Assembly: GCF_000721175.1 (NCBI RefSeq)
Contig: NZ_JOEZ01000025.1
Span: forward strand, 32,866-96,865
Length of the DNA: 64,000 bases
Origin: Streptomyces anulatus
Lineage (GTDB): Bacteria > Actinomycetota > Actinomycetes > Streptomycetales > Streptomycetaceae
Direction of reading: 5' to 3'
Shown: piece after piece, positions 46,214 to 56,258 of the stretch
Numbering within the stretch: position 1 is the first letter of the stretch
Layout: each line of letters opens with the position of its first letter
Translations under genes and position numbers: made by a program
The notes under the pieces: model-generated
Told to the model about the DNA's origin: nothing
Database searches by the model: none
Seen by the model: the letters and a program-made list of their open reading frames with translations, nothing else

Positions 46214-46286
46214 CTGTCCCCCTTGATGCGGTGTTCGTCGAAGCGGACGGGCGGCGGGAACCGGGCCGTCCGGTGGCGGCGGCCGT

Positions 46287-46958
46287 TCAGCCGAGCTGTG
46301 CGTGCAGAGCCAGCGCCAGGCCGGTGAGCTTCTCGCGGCCGGGACCCGCGCTGTCGCCTTGGCCGGCCGTCACCACCAGCGAGGCGTCGCCGTCGTCGGC
46401 CGGCTTCACGCGTACGGTCACGCAGCCGCCGCTCTCGGTGGCCACCGCCTCACCCGGCGCACCCGCGTTCGTCCGTTGCAGATACGACGTCAGATCGTCG
46501 AGCGAGAGCCTGCCCGCGTTCATGATCACCGGTGCCAGCAGGTTCTCGGCCGACTTCGACTCCGTCGCGATCGTGTGGATGTCGAGGGTCCGGCCGCCGA
46601 CGTGGAACAGACAGCTGACCAGCGCCCCGGGATTGGCCGCGAAGCCTCCCGGCCCCTCTGCGTCCCTCCCGTTCTCGGCGGTGACGGCGGGGTCGTCCGA
46701 GTCGTCGCCCGGTGCGGGACCCGCACCGGCCTCTCCGGACAGTCCGGCCTTCTTCGCCGCGCCGGCGATGTCGTACGGCAGAGGACACTCGTCCGCTCCG
46801 TCCGGCCCGACCTCGTCGGCCGCCGCTCGCAGCGCGGACACGCTCACGGTCCCGTCCGCCGCCGCACCTTCGCCGCCGTCCTGCTGGCAACCGGTCAGCA
46901 GAGCCGCCGCGAGCAGCACACTCAGTGCGCCGCCGTGCCGCAGCCGTGTTCGTTCCAT
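46287..46958 (-). CDS. ESX-locus lipoprotein, unknown function
   Basis: A 223-residue protein with a lipoprotein signal: basic MERTRLRHG, hydrophobic ALSVLLAAALLTGC with Cys24. An acidic Gly/Ala-rich linker is followed by a small folded domain with two further Cys (DECPLPYD and GALVSCLFHVG), then VIMNAGRLSLDDLTSYLQ and SGGCVTVRVKPADDGDASLVV. It is probably anchored on the outer face of the membrane. I do not recognise the family. It lies between the large WXG-like gene and the coiled-coil gene on the same strand, so a helper role in the ESX system is plausible by position. Confidence 0.85.
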   Translation of the reverse strand: MERTRLRHGGALSVLLAAALLTGCQQDGGEGAAADGTVSVSALRAAADEVGPDGADECPLPYDIAGAAKKAGLSGEAGAGPAPGDDSDDPAVTAENGRDAEGPGGFAANPGALVSCLFHVGGRTLDIHTIATESKSAENLLAPVIMNAGRLSLDDLTSYLQRTNAGAPGEAVATESGGCVTVRVKPADDGDASLVVTAGQGDSAGPGREKLTGLALALHAQLG

Positions 46959-47032
46959 GGAAGGGTGGGGCCTTTCGTCTTGCGCGTACGGGGAGGAGGA
47001 GGCGAAGGGGCGCCGGTATCGGGCCCTGGGAC

Positions 47033-47488
47033 CTACGGTTTTCCGTCGCCGACCGAAGTTCCCGGCCCGTACGGGGATATGAGGAGCGGCTTGAACTGGG
47101 ATCTGACGTCCAGTTCGAGCCCGGCGAAGTTCTTCGCCGTCCCGCTCAGACCGTCCCTCTCGGTCTGGAGCCGGCTCATCAAGGTCTTCACCTGCTTGTC
47201 CCAGGTCTCGTCCAGCTTCTTGACGGCCGGCCCCGTGACCCAGTCGGCGAACTCTCTGGCCGCCGCCTTCGACGACTCGTCCGCCGTGTTCATGGCCTTG
47301 GTGGTGCTGCCCAACAGCTCATCCTGGATCGTTCTGGACGCCGCCGCCTTCTCCTGCGGTGTCGAAGCCAGGACGCTGTTCCCGGGTCCGGGACCAGGCT
47401 CGTCGGGAACCCCGTTGAGCTGCATGCTCGTCGCCTGCCGCTGCGTGGCCTCGGCCCGCAGCTGCGCCCACTCCTCGTCGAAACCCAT
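47033..47488 (-). CDS. Helical ESX-locus protein, unknown function
   Basis: A 151-residue soluble helical protein: FDEEWAQLRAEATQRQATSMQLNG, a short Pro/Gly stretch, then a long amphipathic helix region (TTKAMNTADESSKAAAREFADWVTGPAVKKLDETWDKQVKTLMSRLQTERDGL), ending with GTSVGDGKP. FADWVTG keeps a Trp near a helix break but is not a clean WXG motif. I take the ATG after GGGGA and five bases; a GTG one codon earlier is possible. The size and helical content resemble ESX substrates or their chaperones, which is inference. It follows eccC on the same strand. Confidence 0.78.
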   Translation of the reverse strand: MGFDEEWAQLRAEATQRQATSMQLNGVPDEPGPGPGNSVLASTPQEKAAASRTIQDELLGSTTKAMNTADESSKAAAREFADWVTGPAVKKLDETWDKQVKTLMSRLQTERDGLSGTAKNFAGLELDVRSQFKPLLISPYGPGTSVGDGKP

Positions 47489-47603
47489 CACATTCCCCGT
47501 ATCCGCCGATCATGGCCGGTGCGGCCCTTCGTGCGCACCGATGGATCATCCTTCGGGCACCAGTACAGCGTTTCGATGCACGGCCCGAGGTCTCGGTGTT
47601 GTA

Positions 47604-50600
47604 TCAGTGCTGTTCCGGGAGCCGCCCGATCTGCACCATCGGCGCCCCGCGCCGCCGCGAGGCGAAGTAGCCGCGGCCCGGCGGCATCGCGTGACCGCGC
47701 ACCGAGCCGATCAGATCGCCCTCGCCCGGATCGCCGGAGAGCACCACACCTTGCGCGCCGAGCTCCTTGATGCGCTGCATGAACCCTTCGTACATCGCTC
47801 GCGACGCACCCGCGGAGCTGCGCGCGATGATGAACCGCACCCCGGTGTCCCGGGCGAACGGCAGGTACTCCGCGAGCGCCGCCAGCGGGTTGCCCGCGTT
47901 CGTCGCCACCAGGTCGTAGTCGTCCACGATGATGAAGATCTGCGGACCCGTCCACCAGCTGCGGTCGCGCAGCTGCTGCGGCGTCACGTCCGTGGGCGGC
48001 TGCCGCCGGGAGAACACCCCCGCCAGCGCCTCCATGTGCATCTGCATCGAGCTCGCCATCGGCGCGTACTCCAGCAGATGCTGCTCCGGCAGTGCGCCCA
48101 GCAACGCCCGGCGGTAGTCGCCGACGACCAGCTTCGCCTCGTCGGGGGAGTAGCGCTCCGCGATCTGCTTGGCGATCAGCCGCAGCAGGTTCGTCTTCCC
48201 CGACTCGCTGTCGCCGAAGATCAGGAAGAACGGATCCGTCTCGAAGTCGACGAACACCGGCTCCAGCGCCGTCTCGTCGATGCCGATCGCGATGCCCCGC
48301 TCCGGGAACTCGAACCCCTTCGGCAACCGGTCCGCGTCCAGCCTGCGCGGCAGCAGCCGTACGGCGGGCGCCGACGGGCCCGACCAGTTGGCCTGCACCG
48401 TGGAGACGAACGCCTCCGTGCCCTCCGACAGGTCCGCCCCGTCGCTGACCGAGTCGATACGCGGCAGCGCACCCATGAAGTGCAGCTTCTCCGGCACCTG
48501 ACCGCGGCCCGGCACCCCCGCGGGGACGTTCGCCGCGACCTTGCGGTCGAACTCGGAGTCCATGGTGTCACCGAGACGCAGTTCGAGCCGGCCCAGCATC
48601 TGGTCCTTCAGCGCCGCGCGCATCTCCATGTACCGGGCCACCGTGGCGACCAGGTGGATGCCGTACCCGAGGCCGCGCGAGGCGAGATCGGTGACGACCT
48701 CCTCCAGCATCTCGTACTCGGTCCGGAACGCGCTCCAGCCGTCGATGACCAGGAACACGTCGCCCCACGCCTCGCCGGGCAGCTCACCACGGGCACGCCT
48801 GCGCCGATAGGTGTTCATGGAGTCGATGGAGTTGGCGCGGAAGAACTCCTCGCGCCGGTTCAGGATCCCCGCGACCTCGGCGACCGTACGGCGCACCCGC
48901 TCGGGATCCAGCCGCGAGGCCATCCCGCCGACATGCGGCAGCCCTTCCAGCGAGACCATGCCGCCACCACCGAAGTCCAGCCCGTAGAACTGCACCTCGT
49001 CCGGGGTGTGCGTGAGCGCGAACGACGAGATCAGCGCACGCGCCAGCGTCGACTTGCCGGACTGCGGGCCACCCACGATCAGCAGATGACCGGCCGCACC
49101 GGAGAAGTCCCGGTACAGCACCTCACGCCGCTGCTCGAACGGCTTGTCGATCAGCCCCAGCGGCACGACCAGCCCGCCCGGACGCGCGTACTCGGTCGAG
49201 GTGAACCCGCGGTCCGCCGTCGGCGCGAGCCCCGGCAGCAGCTGGTCCAGGGTCGGCGCCCGGTCCAGCGGCGGCAGCCACACCTGATGCGCCGGCACCC
49301 CCTGGCCCTCCAGCCGCCGCACGATCACATCGAGCACCGTGTCCGCCAGCGCGTCGTCCTCCGCCTGCGCCCGCGCCGCCTCCGCGGCCAGCAGCTCGGG
49401 ATCCGGCGCCCGGTAGACCACCGGCACCGGCGCGGCCGAGAACACCGCCGGCCGCCGGTCGACCGACAGCTGCCCCACCGACAGATCCGCACCGCCCGTG
49501 CGGTACGTCCCCGACACGTACGCCGCCTTGAAGCGCGTCATCTCGTCCGTACCGAACTTGAGATAGCCGGAACCCGGCACCGACGGCAGGTGGTACGCGT
49601 CCGGCACACCCAGCGCCGTACGCGACTCCGACGCCGAGAAGGTCCGCAGACCGATCCGGTACGACAGATAGGTGTCCAGACCGCGCAGCTTGCCCTCCTC
49701 CAGACGCTGCGAGGCCAGCAGCAGATGCACACCCAGCGAACGGCCGATCCGACCGATCTGGATGAACATGTCGATGAAGTCCGGCTTGGCGGTGAGGAGT
49801 TCGGAGAACTCGTCGATCACCAGCACCAGCGAGGCCAACGGCTCCAGCGCCGCGCCCGCGGCCCGCGCCTTCTCGTAGTCGTGGATGTTGGCGTAGTTGC
49901 CCGCCGACCGCAGCAGCTCCTGCCGCCGCTGGAGCTCACCGCGGATCGCGTCGCCCATCCGGTCCACCAGCGTCAGGTCGTCCGCCAGGTTCGTGATGAC
50001 CGCCGCCACGTGCGGCATCTGCGACATCCCGGCGAACGTCGCGCCGCCCTTGAAGTCCGCGAGCACGAAGTTCAGCGTCTCGGACGAGTGCGTCACCGCG
50101 AGACCCAGCACCAGCGTCCGCAGCAGCTCCGACTTTCCGGAACCCGTCGCGCCGACACACAGCCCGTGCGGCCCCATGCCCTCCTGCGCGGCCTCCTTGA
50201 GGTCCAGCATCACCGGCGCACCGCCCTCGCCGATCCCGATCGGCACCCGCAGCCGCTCCGACACCGACCGGGGCCGCCAGGTACGCGCCACATCGACCGA
50301 ACCGGCGTCACCCAGATTCAGCAGATCCGTGAAGTCCAGGTTCGCCAGCAGCGGTTCGTCGTCGTCGCCCCCGCCCGTCCGCAGCGGCGCCAACTGCCTG
50401 GCCAGCGCCTCGGCGGCCGGCAACGACATCGTGTCCGGCACTCCCTCGTACGCCAGACCCGCGCCCGACTCCAGTCGCAGCAGCCCCGGCCGCACCACCA
50501 CCGACAGACCGCCGCGCTGCTCGTCCAGATCCCCGGAGACCACCTCGACGATGGTCACGCCCTGCAGCCCCTCGGCCGCCGCGAACAGCGAGTCAGGCGG

Positions 50601-51569
50601 CACCATCCCGCCGTCCAGGACCACCACGACGTGCGGCTGGTCCAGCACCGGCTGACTCTCCCGCCCGAACCGCGGCCGGCCCTCCAGACGGCCCGCCAGC
50701 AGCTGCTCCAGCTCACCGAGGTCGTCGCCGAACAGCCGCTTCGTACCGGCTCCGTCGATCTCGCCCGGCACCTGCGCGTGCGGCAGCCACTTCGTCCAGT
50801 CCCAGCGCTCCACCGCACCCGGGGCCGCCACCACCGCGACCATCAGGTCCTCGGGGGAGTGCAGCGTCACCAGCTGCGCCACCATCGAACGCGCCGTGGA
50901 CTGCGCCGCCTCCGGATGGCCGGAGACCGTCACGTGGTAGAAGGCCCGCATCGAGACCGCCATCGGCAGCCCGTCCAGCGAACCGTGCACCGCCAGGAAC
51001 TTCTGCATCGCACCGGCGCACATCGGCTCCAGCTCGTCCACCGGCGCGGTGTCCGGAGCGATCAGCGGCGTCGACAGCTGCTGCGCGCCGAGGCCGATCC
51101 GCACCTGCGCGAAGTCCTTGTCGCCCACACGCCGCTCCCACAGCCGGGAGCCCTCCGCCACCACCGACCACAACTGCTCCGGGGACGGGTGCAGATACAG
51201 CTGCACATCGCGCTGCTTGCGCGCCGTCCGCCGGACCGTGCGCCGCGTCTGCGCCAGGTACTTGAGGTAGTCACGGCGGACATCTGCCATTTGCCCCTGC
51301 GTACCACGGCGATACCGGACAAGCTGGGCGACCACCATGCCGACCGTCGAGACGAGCATCAGAACGCCCATGATCCGCATGAACGGAGGGGCCTGCGGCG
51401 AGAAGAAGAAGACCACCGACGAGCCCATGCCGAGCACCGGCAGGATCTGCATCAGCATGCCCTCCTGCTGCCCGCGCGGCAGCTCCGGAGGGGCCTCCAA
51501 CGTCAATTCGTCCGCCGGTACTTCCGGCGGCAGGGACCGCGGAGGTCGTTTCACGACGATCTGGCTCAC
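47604..51569 (-). CDS. eccC: Type VII secretion FtsK/SpoIIIE-type ATPase EccC
   Basis: The motor of ESX secretion, 1321 residues in a single chain (EccCa and EccCb fused). An N-terminal stretch (SQIVVKRPPRSLPPEVPADELTLEAPPELP) is followed by two transmembrane helices (about 42-90). Three ATPase domains follow, with Walker A motifs GATGSGKSELL (about 471), GGPQSGKSTLA (about 832) and GDSESGKTNLL (about 1115). The first domain has VLVIDEFSELL as Walker B and the linker-rich DUF region before it. The GTG beginning VSQIVVKR is chosen; GAGGGA lies about 13 bases upstream. It is divergent from eccD. Confidence 0.96.
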   Translation of the reverse strand: MSQIVVKRPPRSLPPEVPADELTLEAPPELPRGQQEGMLMQILPVLGMGSSVVFFFSPQAPPFMRIMGVLMLVSTVGMVVAQLVRYRRGTQGQMADVRRDYLKYLAQTRRTVRRTARKQRDVQLYLHPSPEQLWSVVAEGSRLWERRVGDKDFAQVRIGLGAQQLSTPLIAPDTAPVDELEPMCAGAMQKFLAVHGSLDGLPMAVSMRAFYHVTVSGHPEAAQSTARSMVAQLVTLHSPEDLMVAVVAAPGAVERWDWTKWLPHAQVPGEIDGAGTKRLFGDDLGELEQLLAGRLEGRPRFGRESQPVLDQPHVVVVLDGGMVPPDSLFAAAEGLQGVTIVEVVSGDLDEQRGGLSVVVRPGLLRLESGAGLAYEGVPDTMSLPAAEALARQLAPLRTGGGDDDEPLLANLDFTDLLNLGDAGSVDVARTWRPRSVSERLRVPIGIGEGGAPVMLDLKEAAQEGMGPHGLCVGATGSGKSELLRTLVLGLAVTHSSETLNFVLADFKGGATFAGMSQMPHVAAVITNLADDLTLVDRMGDAIRGELQRRQELLRSAGNYANIHDYEKARAAGAALEPLASLVLVIDEFSELLTAKPDFIDMFIQIGRIGRSLGVHLLLASQRLEEGKLRGLDTYLSYRIGLRTFSASESRTALGVPDAYHLPSVPGSGYLKFGTDEMTRFKAAYVSGTYRTGGADLSVGQLSVDRRPAVFSAAPVPVVYRAPDPELLAAEAARAQAEDDALADTVLDVIVRRLEGQGVPAHQVWLPPLDRAPTLDQLLPGLAPTADRGFTSTEYARPGGLVVPLGLIDKPFEQRREVLYRDFSGAAGHLLIVGGPQSGKSTLARALISSFALTHTPDEVQFYGLDFGGGGMVSLEGLPHVGGMASRLDPERVRRTVAEVAGILNRREEFFRANSIDSMNTYRRRRARGELPGEAWGDVFLVIDGWSAFRTEYEMLEEVVTDLASRGLGYGIHLVATVARYMEMRAALKDQMLGRLELRLGDTMDSEFDRKVAANVPAGVPGRGQVPEKLHFMGALPRIDSVSDGADLSEGTEAFVSTVQANWSGPSAPAVRLLPRRLDADRLPKGFEFPERGIAIGIDETALEPVFVDFETDPFFLIFGDSESGKTNLLRLIAKQIAERYSPDEAKLVVGDYRRALLGALPEQHLLEYAPMASSMQMHMEALAGVFSRRQPPTDVTPQQLRDRSWWTGPQIFIIVDDYDLVATNAGNPLAALAEYLPFARDTGVRFIIARSSAGASRAMYEGFMQRIKELGAQGVVLSGDPGEGDLIGSVRGHAMPPGRGYFASRRRGAPMVQIGRLPEQH

Positions 51570-51703
51570 CGGAACATCAATCCCTCGAAACGGACGGGCG
51601 GAAGGCCGGTCTTGATCCGCACCGACGCCCCCGTGGCTGCGTGCGCGCACAACTTCCGTCCGCGCGACGGCGATCCTACTTGCAGGCCGCCCGGTCCCCT
51701 CCC

Positions 51704-51709
51704 GGTAGG
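51704..51709 (+). promoter_or_regulatory. Possible -10 box of eccD
   Basis: TAGGGT followed by GG, identical to the element in the candidate esxBA promoter, 47 bases upstream of the eccD GTG. The nearest -35-like hexamer, TTGCAG at 51678-51683, is 20 bases away, which is longer than ideal. Confidence 0.3.
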
Positions 51710-51756
51710 GTGGCGCGCGCACCGTGCGCAACCGCGAATCAGGGGGATCCAGACAC

Positions 51757-53229
51757 GTGAGTACGACCGCAGCGACGGGCTTCTGCCGCGTCACCGTCGT
51801 GGCACCCGACAGCCGGATCGACGTCGCCCTGCCCGAGGACATCGCCGTCGCCGACGTCTACCCCGAGATCCTGCGTCTCACGGGACAGACCCAGGCCGCC
51901 GGAACACCCACCGGCTACCACCTCGTCCGCCGCGACGGAACGGTTCTGGACGGCGCCCGCACCCTCGGCGCCCAGCAGGTCCTCGACGGCGAGATCCTCA
52001 GCCTGCGCCCCTTCGCCCAGTCGCTGCCGCCCGCGGTCTTCGACGACGTCTCCGACGCCGTCGCCTCCGCCGTCACCCGCGACCGCCACCTGTGGAGCGA
52101 CGAACTCCTGCGCGGTGCGGGCCTGGTCGGCGGCGTCCTGCTGCTCGTCCTGATGGCCTTCGTGATCTGGTTCGCCGACCCGGTGCGCCACGACATGCAC
52201 AGCCTGCCCGGCATCATCGCCGGCTCCGCCGGACTGCTCCTCACCGCCTTCGCCGGAGTACGCGCCCGGGTCTACGGCGATCGCTCCACCGCCGTCGCCC
52301 TCGGCCTCGGCGCCCTCCCGCTCGTCCTCATCGCCGGCTCCGGAATCATCGGCCCGGACGCCGGCCAGGGGCCCGGCCGCCTGCAGTTCCTGCTCGGCTG
52401 CGTCGCCGTGCTGGTCGCCTCGGTGGTCCTGGTCGCCCTGACCCCCAGCGGCGACGCGCCCTTCGTCGCGACCACCTTCCTGGCCACCGTCGGCACGCTG
52501 GCCACCTTCGTCGCGATCCTCACCGAGGCCTCCGCCACCGAGACCGCCGCCGTCTGCGCTCCGGTCGCTCTCGGCCTGGTCGCCTTCCTGCCCGGCCTCT
52601 CCGCACGCTTCGCGCGCCTGCCCATCGGCTACGCCTCGCCGCGCACCGCTCCCGTCGGCTACGACGACACCGACCCGGACACCCCCGAAGGCGACCCGGA
52701 GCCCGTCGACGCCGACCGCATCGCCGCCCAGGCCCGCCGCGGCCACGAGATGCTCCTCGGCCTCGTCGGCGGCTGCGCGGCCGTGGTCGTCGGCTCGGCC
52801 GCCGTCCTCGGCTTCTCCGACGACATCTGGGGCCAGGTCCTCGCCCTGACCGCCGGCCTCGCCATGCTGCTGCGCGCCCGCCTCTTCCGCTACACGTCCC
52901 AGGTCGCCTGCGTCCTGGTGGCCGGCATCGGGGCCATCGGGCTCCTCGTCCTCGGCCTCTCCCTGAACCCGCCGGCCGACCTCCTGTACGAGCTGACCCG
53001 CTACGGCGACCGCGGCGCCCTGGACATCCGTACGATCTGGCTCTCCGCCGCCGTCGCCGCCGGAGCCGCCCTGTTCACCGCGATCGGCCTGGTCATCCCG
53101 CGCAAGGGGCTCTCGCCGTTCTGGGGCCGCCTCCTCGACCTGACCGAGAGCCTGGTGCTGCTCTCGCTGGTCCCGCTCTGCCTGGCGGTCCTCGACGTCT
53201 TCGTCCGGGCCCGCGCCCTCACCAGCTGA
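51757..53229 (+). CDS. eccD: Type VII secretion integral membrane protein EccD
   Basis: The membrane pore-lining component of the ESX complex, 490 residues. An N-terminal ubiquitin-like domain (about 1-95; FCRVTVVAPDSRIDVALPEDIAVADVYPEIL, then GEILSLRP) is followed by about eleven hydrophobic helices beginning LRGAGLVGGVLLLVLMAFVIW. A cytosolic acidic loop (DDTDPDTPEGDPEPVDADRIAAQARRG) lies after the sixth or so. The GTG start lies ten bases after AGGGGG. It closes the ESX locus; rpsO begins 200 bases downstream. Confidence 0.95.
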   Translation: MSTTAATGFCRVTVVAPDSRIDVALPEDIAVADVYPEILRLTGQTQAAGTPTGYHLVRRDGTVLDGARTLGAQQVLDGEILSLRPFAQSLPPAVFDDVSDAVASAVTRDRHLWSDELLRGAGLVGGVLLLVLMAFVIWFADPVRHDMHSLPGIIAGSAGLLLTAFAGVRARVYGDRSTAVALGLGALPLVLIAGSGIIGPDAGQGPGRLQFLLGCVAVLVASVVLVALTPSGDAPFVATTFLATVGTLATFVAILTEASATETAAVCAPVALGLVAFLPGLSARFARLPIGYASPRTAPVGYDDTDPDTPEGDPEPVDADRIAAQARRGHEMLLGLVGGCAAVVVGSAAVLGFSDDIWGQVLALTAGLAMLLRARLFRYTSQVACVLVAGIGAIGLLVLGLSLNPPADLLYELTRYGDRGALDIRTIWLSAAVAAGAALFTAIGLVIPRKGLSPFWGRLLDLTESLVLLSLVPLCLAVLDVFVRARALTS

Positions 53230-53429
53230 TCACCACCGGGTCACCGCCCGATCACCGGCGGGGCGTGACCCGAACGGCTGGTACTCTGTCCAGTGGCCGT
53301 TTGTGTACGCGTCCTCGGATCATCCTGGGGGCTGCGCTCATCGGACCTTCGCCTCCGAGTCACGGAAGCTCCCCTGAGATCAAGACCAGGGGCACTCGTG
53401 GGCGCTTCGAACATCAATGAGGAGTACGC

Positions 53430-53720
53430 GTGCCGCTCGACGCCGCTACGAAGAAGCAGATCATGTCCGAGTTCGCCCAGAAGGAGGGTGACACCGGATC
53501 CCCCGAGGTCCAGGTCGCCATGCTCTCCCGCCGGATCTCGGACCTGACGGAGCACCTCAAGACGCACAAGCACGACCACCACTCCCGTCGTGGTCTGCTG
53601 ATCCTGGTCGGCCAGCGTCGCCGCCTCCTGCAGTACCTGGCCAAGAAGGACATCCAGCGCTTCCGTGCGCTGGTCGACCGCCTCGGCATCCGCCGCGGTG
53701 CGGCCGGCGGCGCCAAGTAA
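53430..53720 (+). CDS. rpsO: 30S ribosomal protein S15
   Basis: A 96-residue primary 16S rRNA-binding protein. The conserved core is clear: [51 protein letters not shown]. The start is GTG ([19 protein letters not shown]) with GAGGAG just upstream. As usual it precedes pnp, separated by a terminator-like hairpin. S15 often represses its own mRNA through the leader; the 200-base leader here contains several GC inverted repeats but no structure I can name. TACTCT at 53282-53287 is a possible -10. Confidence 0.97.
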   Translation: MPLDAATKKQIMSEFAQKEGDTGSPEVQVAMLSRRISDLTEHLKTHKHDHHSRRGLLILVGQRRRLLQYLAKKDIQRFRALVDRLGIRRGAAGGAK

Positions 53721-53733
53721 GTACGCCGTGGAG

Positions 53734-53770
53734 AGGGAGCGGTTCCCGCGTCTGAGGGGACCGCTCCCTT
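53734..53770 (+). terminator. Hairpin between rpsO and pnp
   Basis: AGGGAGCGGTTCCC pairs with GGGGACCGCTCCCT (one wobble pair), followed by TTTG, 14 bases after the rpsO stop. It probably both terminates and protects the rpsO message. Confidence 0.8.
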
Positions 53771-53790
53771 TGCCGTACGTGCACGACCGG

Positions 53791-53819
53791 TGTCAAGCTC
53801 AGTAACCTGGGCGTAGCGA
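53791..53819 (+). promoter_or_regulatory. Candidate pnp promoter
   Basis: TGTCAA and TAGCGA are 17 bases apart, about 200 bases before the pnp start. Downstream in the leader are a CCCGGG-N6-CCCGGG element (about 53899-53916), the palindrome CTTCGATCGAAG (53919-53930) and a hairpin ACGGTGCG/CGCACCGT (53945-53967), candidates for RNase III cleavage and autoregulation as known for other pnp leaders. Confidence 0.33.
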
Positions 53820-54020
53820 CACCCGCACGACCAGCGTGACAAGAACGCAGGACGAGGGAGAGGCGCGACGACGCCGCCGCCGGTCCTCGGTAGTGGCCCC
53901 CGGGAACATGCCCGGGAGCTTCGATCGAAGACCGGCCCGCATCCACGGTGCGCCTCTCCCGCACCGTCCCCCGCCACACGGGCGTGAGGACGAAAGACGA
54001 CGAGTATGGAGAAATCACTA

Positions 54021-56258
54021 GTGGAGAACGAGACCCACTACGCCGAGGCCGTTATCGACAACGGAACCTTCGGCACCCGCACCATCCGCTTCGAGACGGG
54101 CCGCCTGGCCAAGCAGGCCGCCGGCTCCGCCGTCGCGTACCTGGACGACGACACCATGGTGCTGTCGGCCACCACCGCTTCCAAGCGGCCCAAGGACAAC
54201 CTCGACTTCTTCCCCCTCACGGTGGACGTCGAGGAGCGGCAGTACGCGGCCGGCAAGATCCCCGGCTCCTTCTTCCGTCGTGAGGGCCGGCCCTCCGAGG
54301 ACGCGATCCTCACCTGCCGCCTGATCGACCGGCCGCTGCGCCCCTCCTTCAAGAAGGGCCTGCGCAACGAGATCCAGATCGTCGAGACGATCATGGCGCT
54401 CAACCCCGACCACCTGTACGACGTGGTCGCGATCAACGCCGCCTCCTGCTCCACGATCCTGGCGGGCCTGCCCTTCTCCGGCCCGATCGGCGCCACCCGC
54501 GTCGCCCTGATCAAGGGCCAGTGGGTCGCGTTCCCGACGCACACCGAGCTCGAGGACGCCGTCTTCGACATGGTCGTCGCCGGTCGCGTCCTGGAGGACG
54601 GCGACGTCGCGATCATGATGGTCGAGGCCGAGGCCACCGAGAAGACCATCCAGCTCGTCAAGGACGGCGCCGAGGCTCCCACCGAGGAGATCGTCGCCGC
54701 CGGTCTGGACGCCGCGAAGCCCTTCATCAAGGCGCTCTGCAAGGCCCAGTCCGACCTGGCCTCCAAGGCCGCCAAGCCGGTCGGCGAGTTCCCGGTCTTC
54801 CTGGACTACCAGGACGACGTCTTCGAGGCGCTCTCCAAGGCCGTCACCTCCGAGCTGACCCAGGCGCTCACCATCGCCGGCAAGCAGGACCGCGAGGCCG
54901 AGCTGGACCGCGTCAAGGAGATCGCCGCCGAGAAGCTCCTCCCGGCCTTCGAGGGCCGCGAGAAGGAGATCTCCGCCGCGTACCGCGCGCTGACCAAGAA
55001 GCTGGTCCGCGAGCGCGTCATCAAGGACAAGGTCCGCATCGACGGCCGTGGCGTCACGGACATCCGTACGCTCGCCGCCGAGGTCGAGGCCATCCCGCGC
55101 GTGCACGGCTCGGCGCTGTTCGAGCGTGGCGAGACCCAGATCCTGGGTGTCACCACCCTCAACATGCTCCGGATGGAGCAGCAGCTGGACACCCTCTCGC
55201 CGGTGACCCGCAAGCGCTACATGCACAACTACAACTTCCCGCCGTACTCCGTCGGCGAGACCGGCCGCGTGGGCTCGCCCAAGCGACGCGAGATCGGCCA
55301 CGGAGCGCTCGCCGAGCGCGCCATCGTGCCGGTGCTGCCGTCGCGCGAGGAGTTCCCCTACGCGATCCGCCAGGTCTCCGAGGCGCTGGGCTCCAACGGC
55401 TCGACGTCCATGGGCTCGGTCTGCGCCTCCACCATGTCGCTGCTGAACGCCGGTGTGCCCCTCAAGGCCGCCGTCGCCGGTATCGCCATGGGCCTGATCT
55501 CGCAGGAGATCGACGGCAAGACCCACTACGTCGCCCTCACCGACATCCTCGGTGCGGAGGACGCCTTCGGCGACATGGACTTCAAGGTCGCCGGCACGAA
55601 GCAGTTCGTGACCGCGCTCCAGCTCGACACCAAGCTCGACGGCATCCCCGCCTCGGTCCTGGCCGCCGCGCTGAAGCAGGCCCGTGACGCGCGTCTGCAC
55701 ATCCTGGACGTCATGAACGAGGCCATCGACGTCCCGGACGAGATGTCCCCGAACGCCCCGCGGATCATCACCGTCAAGATCCCGGTGGACAAGATCGGTG
55801 AGGTCATCGGCCCCAAGGGCAAGATGATCAACCAGATCCAGGAGGACACCGGCGCCGACATCACGATCGAGGACGACGGCACCATCTACATCGGTGCCCA
55901 GCAGGGTTCGCAGGCCGAGGCCGCCCGCGCCACGATCAACGCGATCGCCAACCCGACCATGCCGGAGGTCGGCGAGCGCTACCTGGGTACGGTCGTCAAG
56001 ACCACCACCTTCGGTGCGTTCGTCTCGCTCATGCCGGGCAAGGACGGTCTGCTGCACATCTCGCAGATCCGCAAGCTCGCCGGTGGCAAGCGCGTGGAGA
56101 ACGTCGAGGACGTGCTCGCCATCGGCGCCAAGGTCCAGGTCGAGATCGCCGAGATCGACTCCCGCGGCAAGCTCTCCCTGATCCCGGTCGTCGAGGGTGC
56201 TGAGTCCGATGGCGGCTCCGCCGAGGGGTCCGAGACGAAGGACGACACCGACAAGTGA
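54021..56258 (+). CDS. pnp: Polynucleotide phosphorylase / guanosine pentaphosphate synthetase
   Basis: A 3'-5' phosphorolytic exoribonuclease that in Streptomyces also polyadenylates RNA. Two RNase PH domains (about 10-225 and 335-540; [33 protein letters not shown] and [24 protein letters not shown]) flank a helical domain. A KH domain ([24 protein letters not shown]) and an S1 domain ([33 protein letters not shown]) follow, with an acidic tail. I prefer the GTG at 54021 because GGAGAA lies six bases before it and [15 protein letters not shown] is the usual Streptomyces start; the ATG at 54006 would add five residues. The stop overlaps the next start. Confidence 0.97.
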   Translation: MENETHYAEAVIDNGTFGTRTIRFETGRLAKQAAGSAVAYLDDDTMVLSATTASKRPKDNLDFFPLTVDVEERQYAAGKIPGSFFRREGRPSEDAILTCRLIDRPLRPSFKKGLRNEIQIVETIMALNPDHLYDVVAINAASCSTILAGLPFSGPIGATRVALIKGQWVAFPTHTELEDAVFDMVVAGRVLEDGDVAIMMVEAEATEKTIQLVKDGAEAPTEEIVAAGLDAAKPFIKALCKAQSDLASKAAKPVGEFPVFLDYQDDVFEALSKAVTSELTQALTIAGKQDREAELDRVKEIAAEKLLPAFEGREKEISAAYRALTKKLVRERVIKDKVRIDGRGVTDIRTLAAEVEAIPRVHGSALFERGETQILGVTTLNMLRMEQQLDTLSPVTRKRYMHNYNFPPYSVGETGRVGSPKRREIGHGALAERAIVPVLPSREEFPYAIRQVSEALGSNGSTSMGSVCASTMSLLNAGVPLKAAVAGIAMGLISQEIDGKTHYVALTDILGAEDAFGDMDFKVAGTKQFVTALQLDTKLDGIPASVLAAALKQARDARLHILDVMNEAIDVPDEMSPNAPRIITVKIPVDKIGEVIGPKGKMINQIQEDTGADITIEDDGTIYIGAQQGSQAEAARATINAIANPTMPEVGERYLGTVVKTTTFGAFVSLMPGKDGLLHISQIRKLAGGKRVENVEDVLAIGAKVQVEIAEIDSRGKLSLIPVVEGAESDGGSAEGSETKDDTDK

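Noticed and set aside
46302..53420. A 2372-codon open frame on the plus strand across the ESX accessory genes and eccC
   Set aside because: It is antisense to eccC and its neighbours, its product is an Arg/His/Gln-rich sequence with no domain, and it arises from the GC-biased third codon positions of the real minus-strand genes.
53945..53967. Possible riboswitch in the pnp leader
   Set aside because: Only a plain 8-bp hairpin and short palindromes are visible; no known riboswitch core could be recognised.
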